Notes: generated from the sequence alone by a model not told the origin. 33,657 nucleotides of DNA from Gammaproteobacteria bacterium (GCA_020027345.1 JAHRAH010000104.1:1-33657), one strand, 5' to 3'; counted from the first letter of the stretch, positions 26,121 to 33,657 are shown. Numbers and translations are program-made.

Positions 26121-29100
26121 TCACTGGCACGACTCGCATTCGGCGTCTATGCGGCAGATGTTACCGTTGCCGTTACCGTTGCCGGCGTTGCCGTTGCCGT
26201 TGTTGGCGGAGGGGACTTTGTTCAGGGCGCCGGTGCGGGTGGTGGGTTTGTCGGTGCTGGTTGCGCCGAGGGTGCGGAGATAGTAGGTGGTTTTTAATCC
26301 GCGCATCCAGGCCAGTTTGTACATTGCGTCCAGTTTCGGCCCCGAGGGTTCCGCCATGTACAAGTTCAGCGACTGCGCCTGGTCAATCCATTTTTGCCGG
26401 CGCGCGGCGCATTCTATCAGCCATTCCGGGGCGATGTCAAAAGCCGCCGGGTATTTCGCCCGCGTTTCGGCGGGAATGCGTTCAATGCTTTCCATCCGCC
26501 CGTCGTAATATTTGATGTCCTGCAGCATCGCCTCGTCCCAGAGTCCGAGTTGCTGCAGGTCGCGCACCAAATACCGGTTGGCGACGGTGAAGTCCCCGGA
26601 GAGATTGGACTTCACATAAATGTTCTGGTAGGTCGGCTCAATGGACGCGGTAACGCCGACGATGTTCGCTATCGTCGCCGTCGGCGCGATGGCGACGCAG
26701 TTGGAATTGCGCATTCCATGCTTTTGTATGCGCGCGCGCAAGTCGTCCCAGTCGCGGCGGCGCGAAATGTCCGCTTGCAAAAACTCGCTTTCCACGCGCC
26801 CGCCGGCGGCTTCGCCCAAAGGCAGTTCGCCGGAAACGCCTTCGGCATCGCCGCCGCCTTCGCGTTCATTCGCGAGCAAACGCAAAGTGTCGTGCGGAAG
26901 TATTCCGCGGCTCCACAAACTCCCCGCAAAACTTTCGTATTTGCCGCGCTCCTTCGCCAGATCGCAGGATGCGCCGTAGGCAAACCAGCAAACCGTTTCC
27001 ATGGAACGGTCGGCAAACTCCACCGCGTCTTCCGAATTATAGGAAACCCCCAATTCATAAAGGCATTCCTGAAATCCCATAATGCCGAGCCCGACCGGGC
27101 GGTGCCGCATATTCGCGTTGCGCGCTTTTTTGACGGCGTAATAATTAATGTCAATGACATTGTCCAGCATCCGCATCGCCGCGCGCACGGTGTCGGCGAG
27201 CATTTCCTCGTCCAGTTTGCCGTTGCGAAAATGCGCGTGCAAATTCACCGAGCCGAGATTGCAAACGGCGATTTCGTCCTTGCCGGTGTTGAGCGTGATT
27301 TCCGTGCAAAGATTGGAGGAATGCACGACCCCGCAATGCCGCTGCGGCGAGCGCACATTGCAAGCGTCTTTAAATGTAATCCAGGGATGCCCGCTTTCAA
27401 AAAGCATCCCCAGCATTTTGCGCCAGAGCGTTTGCGCGTCCGCGGTTTTGTGCGGGAGTTCGCCCCGGATTGCGCGCGCTTCGCATTCCAGATATTCGCG
27501 TTCAAAGTCGGCGCCGAAGGCGTCGTGCAGCCGCGGCGCGTCGCTGGGCGAAAAAAGCGTCCACGGTTCCTTGCGCATCACGCGTTTCATAAAAAGGTCG
27601 GGCACCCAGTTCGCGGTGTTCATATCGTGCGTGCGCCGGCGTTCGTCGCCGGTGTTTTTCCGCAGGTCCAAAAACTCCGGGACATCGGCGTGCCATGTTT
27701 CCAAATACGCGCAAACCGCGCCCTTGCGTTTGCCGCCCTGATTCACCGCGACGGCGGTGTCGTTCACGATTTTCAAAAACGGAACGACGCCTTGCGACTT
27801 TCCGTTCGTCCCCTTAATGTGCGAGCCCATCGCCCGCACCGGAGTCCAGTCGTTGCCCAGCCCGCCGGCAAACTTCGCCAGCAACGCGTTTTCCTGATAG
27901 GCCAGAAAAATGCCTTCCAAATCGTCGGCGACAGTCGTCAGATAACAACTGGACAACTGCGGATGCCGCGTCCCCGAATTGAAAAGCGTCGGCGTGCTGC
28001 TCATAAAACGAAACGACGAAAGCATTTCGTAAAACTCTTTCGCCCGCGCCGTCGGATTTTTTTCGCGCAGCGCCAGCCCCATCGCGACGCGCATGAAAAA
28101 ACTTTGCGGAAGTTCCAGCCGCCGCTCGCTGATGTGCAAAAAATAACGGTCGTAAAGCGTCTGCAAGCCGAGATACTGAAACTGCAAATCGCGTTCCGGA
28201 CGCAGCGCCTTGCCGAGCGCGCGCAAATCAAAAACCTTCGCCATTTCCGGCGCCAGCAGTTCCGCCGCAACCCCGCGCGCGATCATGTCCGAAAGATGTT
28301 CGGGGTACAGCGCCTCCATCTCGCCCTGCGCCGTCGGACGACCGAAAACTTCCTGCCGCAGCGATTCCAAAAGCAGCCGCGCGCTCACAAAAGAATAATC
28401 CGGCTCCTTCTCAATCAACGCGCGCGCCGAAAGGCAAAGCGCCGCCGCGACTTCGCTCTCGGCGATGCCGTCGTACATCTCTCGCAGCGAAAGGCGCAGG
28501 ACGGTGTCCGGATCGGTGCGCGACAACCCCCCGCAGGCGGCCGCGATCTTTTCCTGCAAATCGTGAACATCCAAATGCCGCGCCTTGCCGTCGGCGCCGA
28601 CGACCGTCATTTCCTGCGGCAGAATCTTGCGCGCCGTCTCCTTGCGCGCGCGCGCCCGCTCGGCGCGGTAGAGCATATACGCGCGACCGATTTCGTGGTG
28701 TTCGCTGCGCATCAGCACGAGCTCCACCTGGTCCTGAATGGACTCAATGTTAAAAGTGGAGGCGGTCGGATTGCGCGCTTGCAGTTTTTCCACAACTTCG
28801 CGCGCGGCGGCGGCGATGAACTCCTGCACCGCCGCCGAGTTCGCCGCGGCCGCCCCCGTCTGCGCGATGAAGGCCTTGCTCATCGCCGCGGTGATTTTGT
28901 CCGGGTCAAAAGGCGCGACGCTGCCGTTGCGCCGGATGACTTTGTACTTCCGCCGCGCCGACTCCCCCCCGACTTCGCCGCTCACGCCAACGCCCCCGCC
29001 CGCGGAAACCGCAGAAACCCCGGAAACCCCAACACCAACAACGGCATCCGCAACCGTCCCGGCAACAGTCCCCGCAACGGCATCCACAACCGTCCCGGCA

Positions 29101-29213
29101 ACGCCCCCGACAGCGTCCCGTCCGCCGCCGTCACCGTTCCCGGCCCCCGCCGTCTCTGCCGCCCCCGCGAAAACCTGCCTTCCGCCGTCGCCGACAATGC
29201 TCCCCTTTTTCAT
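26121..29213 (-). CDS. nrdA: Ribonucleoside-diphosphate reductase alpha subunit with ATP cone and Gly/Val/Ala-rich N-terminal extension
   Basis: KYKVIRRNGSVAPFDPDKI ATP cone; SSTPTLFNSGTRHPQLSSCYL; C-terminal CRIDAECESCQ. Confidence 0.93.
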   Translation of the reverse strand: MKKGSIVGDGGRQVFAGAAETAGAGNGDGGGRDAVGGVAGTVVDAVAGTVAGTVADAVVGVGVSGVSAVSAGGGVGVSGEVGGESARRKYKVIRRNGSVAPFDPDKITAAMSKAFIAQTGAAAANSAAVQEFIAAAAREVVEKLQARNPTASTFNIESIQDQVELVLMRSEHHEIGRAYMLYRAERARARKETARKILPQEMTVVGADGKARHLDVHDLQEKIAAACGGLSRTDPDTVLRLSLREMYDGIAESEVAAALCLSARALIEKEPDYSFVSARLLLESLRQEVFGRPTAQGEMEALYPEHLSDMIARGVAAELLAPEMAKVFDLRALGKALRPERDLQFQYLGLQTLYDRYFLHISERRLELPQSFFMRVAMGLALREKNPTARAKEFYEMLSSFRFMSSTPTLFNSGTRHPQLSSCYLTTVADDLEGIFLAYQENALLAKFAGGLGNDWTPVRAMGSHIKGTNGKSQGVVPFLKIVNDTAVAVNQGGKRKGAVCAYLETWHADVPEFLDLRKNTGDERRRTHDMNTANWVPDLFMKRVMRKEPWTLFSPSDAPRLHDAFGADFEREYLECEARAIRGELPHKTADAQTLWRKMLGMLFESGHPWITFKDACNVRSPQRHCGVVHSSNLCTEITLNTGKDEIAVCNLGSVNLHAHFRNGKLDEEMLADTVRAAMRMLDNVIDINYYAVKKARNANMRHRPVGLGIMGFQECLYELGVSYNSEDAVEFADRSMETVCWFAYGASCDLAKERGKYESFAGSLWSRGILPHDTLRLLANEREGGGDAEGVSGELPLGEAAGGRVESEFLQADISRRRDWDDLRARIQKHGMRNSNCVAIAPTATIANIVGVTASIEPTYQNIYVKSNLSGDFTVANRYLVRDLQQLGLWDEAMLQDIKYYDGRMESIERIPAETRAKYPAAFDIAPEWLIECAARRQKWIDQAQSLNLYMAEPSGPKLDAMYKLAWMRGLKTTYYLRTLGATSTDKPTTRTGALNKVPSANNGNGNAGNGNGNGNICRIDAECESCQ

Positions 29214-29299
29214 CAAAAACCTCTCTTTTCCACAACTTGCAAACAATATATGGACAGCAAAACCCGCTTCCCGCCGATTCCCGTCCACATATAGAGCGA

Positions 29300-29520
29300 A
29301 ACCCCATTGTATACCAAATTTTCCCCCAAAAACGCCAAGCCCAACAAAAATTTTTTCCCAAAAAATCCCCCCAACAGTCCCCCCGAAAACCCCTCCCCCT
29401 GCAACAAAAACCCCCATCCCCCCCCAAAAATCAACAACACCCCCCAAAATCCCCCAAAACCCAAAAATAAAAACCCCCCACAAAAACCCCCAACCCTCCC
29501 ACCCCTAATTAAGTACACCC
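29300..29520 (-). promoter_or_regulatory. nrdA promoter (TGGTATACAAT) preceded by a G-tract array on the sense strand
   Basis: + strand attgtatacca at 29306-29316; repeated C3-C8 runs 29310-29520 on the + strand. Confidence 0.55.
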
Positions 29521-29662
29521 AAACCACCCCCCACTCTCCCCTCCCCGCGTCATTCCCGCTTTTCCCCAAAGGCGGGAATCCAGCAAACTAAATCGCGTCA
29601 TCCCCACCCCCCCGCAAAAAAGCGGGAAACCAGCGTCTTCGCCAAAATCAATCCAACGAATA

Positions 29663-29694
29663 AAGCCCCGCAGGGGCGGCCGGTTGTAGCACAG
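29663..29694. repeat. 32-bp repeat copy 1 (aagccccgcaggggcggccggttgtagcacag)
   Basis: Identical to 33448-33479. Confidence 0.95.
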
Positions 29695-29695
29695 T

Positions 29696-29835
29696 TATAC
29701 CCCCCGCCGCTTGCGGGGGGGGTCAAAATCTCCGATTTTGGGGGGGTGGTCGTGCGGTCATCGTGCTTTTTACGACCACCCCCCCAAAGCCGCTGCCGCG
29801 CCTTTGACCCCCCCCCGCAAGCGGCGGGGGGTATA
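29696..29835. repeat. 140-bp near-perfect palindromic element
   Basis: TATACCCCCCGCCGCTTGCGGGGGGGGTCAAA ... TTTGACCCCCCCCCGCAAGCGGCGGGGGGTATA, plus an inner inverted repeat. Confidence 0.85.
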
Positions 29836-29859
29836 AATCGCCCCGCGCGATTGTCCGAT

Positions 29860-30633
29860 TTATGTAAACACCCCCGCCAATTGCCGTAGCAACCCCCCGG
29901 CGGCCACGGCAAATATTAAACCGAGCGCAAAGAGACGGTATTTTTCCGGGGTGCTGCGTTGGAAAAACCTGCCGCCTATTGTCACTCCGGCGAAGAGCGC
30001 GGGCAAAAGCAGCAGCGCCGTCCAAAAATGCGCGGCGCCGGCGACGCCCATCGCCCCGCCCCAGCACAGCGCGTAAATGTCCGTCGCCAGAAACAAGCAC
30101 ACCAGCGACGCCCGAATCCGCGCCGGGTCGTTTTCGCGCTCGGCGAGCAGGAACAAAACCGAAATCGCCCCCGCAATCGCCGCCATACCGTTGCCGACCC
30201 CCGCCAGCAAGCCCACAACCGGCGCCGGCGCCCGCCATCGCCGCAGCCGTCCCCGTTGCTGAAAGAGCGCCAGAACGCTCACGCAAAGCAGCGCGCCGTA
30301 AAGCGCCGAGCGCAAAACATCCGCCGGCAGGCGCGAGAGCAGCGTCAGCCCCAGCGGCGAGCCGACCGCAATCCCGCAAAAAACCAGCGCCACCCAGCGA
30401 AAATCCGCGCGCCGCCAGACCGAAGGCAGCATCCAGCAACTCGCCGCAATTTCCATCGCAAAAACCATCGGCACCACCATCGCCGGCGCCGCCAGCAGCG
30501 AAAGCGAAGCGACCGTCAGCGCCGAAAAACCAAACCCGGCAAAACCCCGCACCGCCGCCGCCAAAAAAACGGCAACACCCGCCGCCGCCCATTCCCAGCC
30601 GGCAAAAACCGGCGCGGCAAACACCGCCGTCAA
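29860..30633 (-). CDS. TauE/SafE-family membrane permease (second of a tandem pair)
   Basis: Polytopic; GFAGFGFSALTVASL, VGNGMAAIAGA; probable TTG (30633) or GTG (30624) start overlapping the upstream stop. Confidence 0.75.
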   Translation of the reverse strand: MTAVFAAPVFAGWEWAAAGVAVFLAAAVRGFAGFGFSALTVASLSLLAAPAMVVPMVFAMEIAASCWMLPSVWRRADFRWVALVFCGIAVGSPLGLTLLSRLPADVLRSALYGALLCVSVLALFQQRGRLRRWRAPAPVVGLLAGVGNGMAAIAGAISVLFLLAERENDPARIRASLVCLFLATDIYALCWGGAMGVAGAAHFWTALLLLPALFAGVTIGGRFFQRSTPEKYRLFALGLIFAVAAGGLLRQLAGVFT

Positions 30634-31391
30634 ACGCCGGCAAGCATCAAAAGCAGCGCCGCCGCCACTATCGCCAGCAAACTCCGGCGCACAAAGTTTT
30701 CCGACACCCGGTGCAGCAGCCGCCCGCCGACCGGCACCGCAAGCAGCGAGCCGGCGAGCATCCACATCGCCAGCCCGAAGCGCACCTGCCCGCCGCCGGC
30801 ATACACCGCCGCCGCAATCGCCGAAAGCGCCAGCGCGATGAGTATGGAAGTCCCCACGACGCGCTTGGGCGTCTCCCCGCCCAGCAGCAAAAGCGCCGGC
30901 GCGATGAGAACGCCGCCGCCGATGCCGGTCGCGCCCATCACCGCGCCGATGCCGGCGCCGGCGGCAAAGGCGGGCGGCGACGATTCCGCCGTCACCTTCG
31001 GCTTTGCGACGATGAACGCCAGCGAACCGGCAATCGCCGCCGCGACCAGCCAGCGCAGTATCTCCTGAATCGCCAAAGGTTCCAGCAGCCGCCAATGCAA
31101 AGCCAGATTGACCGCAGCGGCGGAAGCGACGGCGCCCGGCGCGGCGCCCGCAAAAAACTTCCAAAACAGCCGGTAGTTCACATTGCCGCGGCGGGAGTGT
31201 TCCATCCCCGCGAAAACTTTTGTCACCGCCGTGTAGAAACTCGCCGTGCCGATGGCGGCGGAGACCGGCAAGCCGAAAAAAAACGAAACCGCCGGAATAA
31301 CCAGCACGCCCCCGCCCACGCCGGTAAAACAGATGAGAAATCCCATCACGAACCCGCAAGCAAGCGCCTGCCCCGCAAACATCCAATCCAC
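30630..31391 (-). CDS. TauE/SafE-family membrane permease
   Basis: GFLICFTGVGGGVLVIPAVSFFFGLPVSAAIGTASF, GATGIGGGVLIAPALLLLGG. Confidence 0.85.
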   Translation of the reverse strand: MDWMFAGQALACGFVMGFLICFTGVGGGVLVIPAVSFFFGLPVSAAIGTASFYTAVTKVFAGMEHSRRGNVNYRLFWKFFAGAAPGAVASAAAVNLALHWRLLEPLAIQEILRWLVAAAIAGSLAFIVAKPKVTAESSPPAFAAGAGIGAVMGATGIGGGVLIAPALLLLGGETPKRVVGTSILIALALSAIAAAVYAGGGQVRFGLAMWMLAGSLLAVPVGGRLLHRVSENFVRRSLLAIVAAALLLMLAGV

Positions 31392-31423
31392 GCCCGCATT
31401 CTACCCCGCCGCCGCTAAAACCC

Positions 31424-31616
31424 CGTCGTTCCCGCACCCCTGTTAAAAAGCGGGAACCCAGCAAACCACCCCGCGTCATTCCCGCACTCCTGTTAAAAGG
31501 CGGGAATCCAGCAAACCACCCCGCGTCATTCCCGCACTCCTGTTAAAAAGCGGGAATCCAGCAAACCACCTCGTGTCATTCCCGCACTCTTGTTAAAAAG
31601 CGGGAATCCAGCAAAT
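31424..31616. repeat. Four tandem copies of a 50-bp hairpin repeat
   Basis: Exact 50-bp period: cgtCattcccgcactcctgttaaaaagcgggaatccagcaaaccacccc at 31424, 31474, 31524, 31574. Confidence 0.95.
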
Positions 31617-31641
31617 TAAAAACAAGTATAATAAACCCCCA

Positions 31642-32085
31642 ATGATAAAGGGCTTGCGCACAGCGATATACCTCGTCCCCGATATGGCGCGGGCGCGCGA
31701 ATGGTATTGCCAAGTGCTGGGAAAGCAGCCCTATTTTGACGAACCCGGCTACATCGGCTTTGACGCCAACGGTTACGAGTTGGGCTTGTTCCCGCAAAAA
31801 GCCGCCCAAGATTTGGGAATGTTCGGCGACGACAACAACGGCAACAACAAAGACGGCAACAACACCGTCCCCCCGTCAATGCCAATAAAACCCCCAAGCG
31901 TCCTCGCCTACTGGGGAGTGGACGACATAAACGCCGAACACGCCCGCCTCTTGTCCCTCGGCGCGCGCGAACACGAAAAAATAACCGATGTAGGCGGCGG
32001 AATAAAAATCGCCTCCGTCCTGGACCCCTTCGGCAACCCCTTCGGCCTAATCCAAAACCCAAACTTCCAAGGCGAAAAAGCATAA
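31642..32085 (+). CDS. VOC-family (glyoxalase-like) protein
   Basis: LRTAIYLVPDMARAREWYCQVLGKQPYF ... SVLDPFGNPFGLIQNPNF. Confidence 0.85.
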   Translation: MIKGLRTAIYLVPDMARAREWYCQVLGKQPYFDEPGYIGFDANGYELGLFPQKAAQDLGMFGDDNNGNNKDGNNTVPPSMPIKPPSVLAYWGVDDINAEHARLLSLGAREHEKITDVGGGIKIASVLDPFGNPFGLIQNPNFQGEKA

Positions 32086-32158
32086 CCCCCGCCGCGCGGC
32101 GGCCGTGTTATAATCCCGTCGGTTACCCGCTTTTATTTCGTTTTACGAGGTTTGCCCG

Positions 32159-32761
32159 ATGTCCACTATTCCCGGCGCCGTCCCCGCCGCCGCTTTGGAG
32201 GCGGCTCTCCGTTTTATCAACCGCAACAAACCGGCGACGGTGACGGAATCCGTCGCCAAAGAAACTTTCGCCGAAGTGTTGAAGTCCGCCGCCCGCAAGC
32301 CGGTCACCGTCACCCGCAACGGCAAACCCGCCGCCGTCCTCCTGAGCGCCCGCCGCTACGGGGAATTGGAAAAACTGTTGCAGGAATTGGCGCCCCCCGC
32401 CCCGCCGGAACAAAAAGAACGCGGCGCTTCCGCGCAATCGGAAAAGCACGACTTGGCGGATGTATACGAAGACGCCAAAGAGCACGGATACCCCGCTCCC
32501 AGCCAAATTTCCGTTGACTTGGCAAAAAAGATTTTGGACGCCATCGGCGGGCGCTTTGATTTCTTCGTGGATGTGTCAACGACAAGGGACCGGGATGTCG
32601 TTCTGCACGCGCAGGAACGGCACGGCTACGGCGTTTTTGTTTTCTGCCACGAAAACGGCAAGGCGTCCTGCTACGCCGGCAACGACCGCGTCCATTACGG
32701 AAAGGCGTCGGCGGCGCAATTGCCGGACAACTTCATTTGGGACGCCCTAAACCGTGTCTGA
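32159..32761 (+). CDS. Phd/YefM-like antitoxin domain fused to an uncharacterised C-terminal domain
   Basis: AKETFAEVLKSAARKPVTVTRNGKPAAVLLSARRYGELEKLL; then RFDFFVDVSTTRDRDVVLHAQERHGYGVFVFCHENGKASCYAG. Confidence 0.65.
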   Translation: MSTIPGAVPAAALEAALRFINRNKPATVTESVAKETFAEVLKSAARKPVTVTRNGKPAAVLLSARRYGELEKLLQELAPPAPPEQKERGASAQSEKHDLADVYEDAKEHGYPAPSQISVDLAKKILDAIGGRFDFFVDVSTTRDRDVVLHAQERHGYGVFVFCHENGKASCYAGNDRVHYGKASAAQLPDNFIWDALNRV

Positions 32762-33188
32762 CGCGCCGCTTAAAAATATTAAAGGCGGCAAAAGCGAACT
32801 CGGCCGGCGGTTGTATTCGCGCAAGGATGCGGGCAGATGCCGTCGCGGAAAAACCCGCCCCGGCGTTTTTTACCCCCCGTCCGGCGGCGCGGAAATTTCC
32901 GTTGACATGCTCGACATTGTAGGAGACGAAACAATCGCCGAAAAGGCGGCGGCGGACGAAGTAAAGCGGGACGGCCCCTTTCGCGGCTGGGCGGCAGTGT
33001 CGCATAGTAACGCTTGCGCGCAAAACAGAAAAGTCAAGGAGGACCCTTTGCCGGAAAATCCTTATCACGCCCTCATTGTTTTTCCCGACGAGGCAAAGCA
33101 CGACAAAAACATTTACGACTCTCACGCATCGGACCTCGCACAAAACGCTCACTGGCGCGAAAGCCCGCTGACACCGGCGCGGGAATAA
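32754..33188 (+). CDS. Uncharacterised protein overlapping the Phd-fusion gene
   Basis: GTG start overlapping the upstream TGA by 8 bp; SELGRRLYSRKDA...AEISVDMLD...GWAAVSHSNA...NPYHALIVFP...HASDLAQNAHWRESP. Confidence 0.6.
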   Translation: MSDAPLKNIKGGKSELGRRLYSRKDAGRCRRGKTRPGVFYPPSGGAEISVDMLDIVGDETIAEKAAADEVKRDGPFRGWAAVSHSNACAQNRKVKEDPLPENPYHALIVFPDEAKHDKNIYDSHASDLAQNAHWRESPLTPARE

Positions 33189-33262
33189 AACCAAACGCGG
33201 CAATCCCCGCCCCCGCGCCGCCATTCCCGGCATTCCTCTCCAATCAATGCCGCCCAATTAAG

Positions 33263-33446
33263 ACCTTGCCGACATTGCGAACTTTTAGCACTGCGGACTT
33301 TTTGTATTGCGGACTTTTGGCGTTGCGAACTTTTAGCACTATGGACTTTTGACACTGCGAACTTTTGGCATTATGGATTTTTGGCATTGCGGATTTGGCA
33401 TTGCGGATTTGGCATTGTGGATTTTTGGCATTACGGGTTTTTGTTG
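33263..33446. repeat. Degenerate ~16-bp tandem minisatellite, ~11 copies (CTTTTGGCATTGCGGA)
   Basis: Read directly. Confidence 0.9.
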
Positions 33447-33447
33447 G

Positions 33448-33479
33448 AAGCCCCGCAGGGGCGGCCGGTTGTAGCACAG
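33448..33479. repeat. 32-bp repeat copy 2
   Basis: Identical to 29663-29694. Confidence 0.95.
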
Positions 33480-33533
33480 ATGCTATGTCAAAAGTCAACT
33501 CTCGGCGCGGCGTTTTTTTTGCCTTGTTGTTTT

Positions 33534-33657
33534 TTAGGAGCGGGCGGCGGCGCGGGCGGGGTCGTAGGCAACGCCGCTCTTCACCACTCCGAACATCTGC
33601 CGCAGCAACTTGTGCGCGCACGCGCACACCGCCGACTTCCCGCTTTTGCCCCGTTTG
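33534..33657 (-). CDS. C-terminus of an IS110-family-like transposase (truncated by the window edge)
   Basis: KRGKSGKSAVCACAHKLLRQMFGVVKSGVAYDPARAAARS*. Confidence 0.6.
   Translation of the reverse strand, partial: KRGKSGKSAVCACAHKLLRQMFGVVKSGVAYDPARAAARS

Noticed and set aside
29860-31479. Single 539-aa permease ORF
   Set aside because: N-terminal half is Arg/Gly-rich read-through antisense-like frame over the 30630-31391 permease; only the C-terminal half is a genuine TauE/SafE-like protein.
31424-31616. 50-bp array considered as CRISPR
   Set aside because: The whole 50-bp period is conserved, so there are no variable spacers; it is a simple tandem repeat.
33244-33627. 127-aa minus ORF MRVRAQVAAADVRSGEE...
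   Set aside because: Out-of-frame overlap with the IS110-like C-terminus and translation of the minisatellite; unlikely to be real.
1-33657. tRNA/rRNA genes
   Set aside because: Looked for conserved GTTCGA-type T-arm and CCA contexts and rRNA segments; none convincingly seen by eye.

Overview
GC-rich (by eye) bacterial chromosome window, proteobacterial in gene content. Core genes: lpxH-like hydrolase, two cyclophilin PPIases, gltX, ntrX/ntrY with a DUF4390-type gene, an rmlA-like nucleotidyltransferase, coaX, birA, nrdB, nrdA, and tandem TauE/SafE permeases. Accessory DNA is interleaved between them. It includes a MTase-HNH fusion lying between ntrY and ntrX, and a ~9 kb block between nrdB and nrdA. 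That block holds a NYN-domain protein, an ankyrin protein, GIY-YIG-type small proteins, a lipoprotein, a DUF262-HNH protein, micro-ORFs and an IS256/IS1249-like element with an 8-bp TSD. A Phd-fusion two-gene module lies near the right end. The strongest observations are: (1) a C16 homopolymer between a promoter/ATG and the inverse-autotransporter ORF, where losing 1 C or gaining 2 C would join the frames, making it a candidate phase-variable adhesin; (2) a shared promoter + leader + attenuator-like module in front of two unrelated nuclease-type genes (NYN and GIY-YIG); (3) a MITE family of exactly 121 bp, two copies of which lie inside the autotransporter ORF; (4) an IS whose transposase frame lacks an in-frame start for its first zinc knuckle (A7 slip site) and has no stop inside the element; (5) an uncharacterised Phd-fusion/unknown overlapping gene pair. 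No tRNA, rRNA or CRISPR was seen. All calls are by eye; no homology search or RNA-folding software was run.
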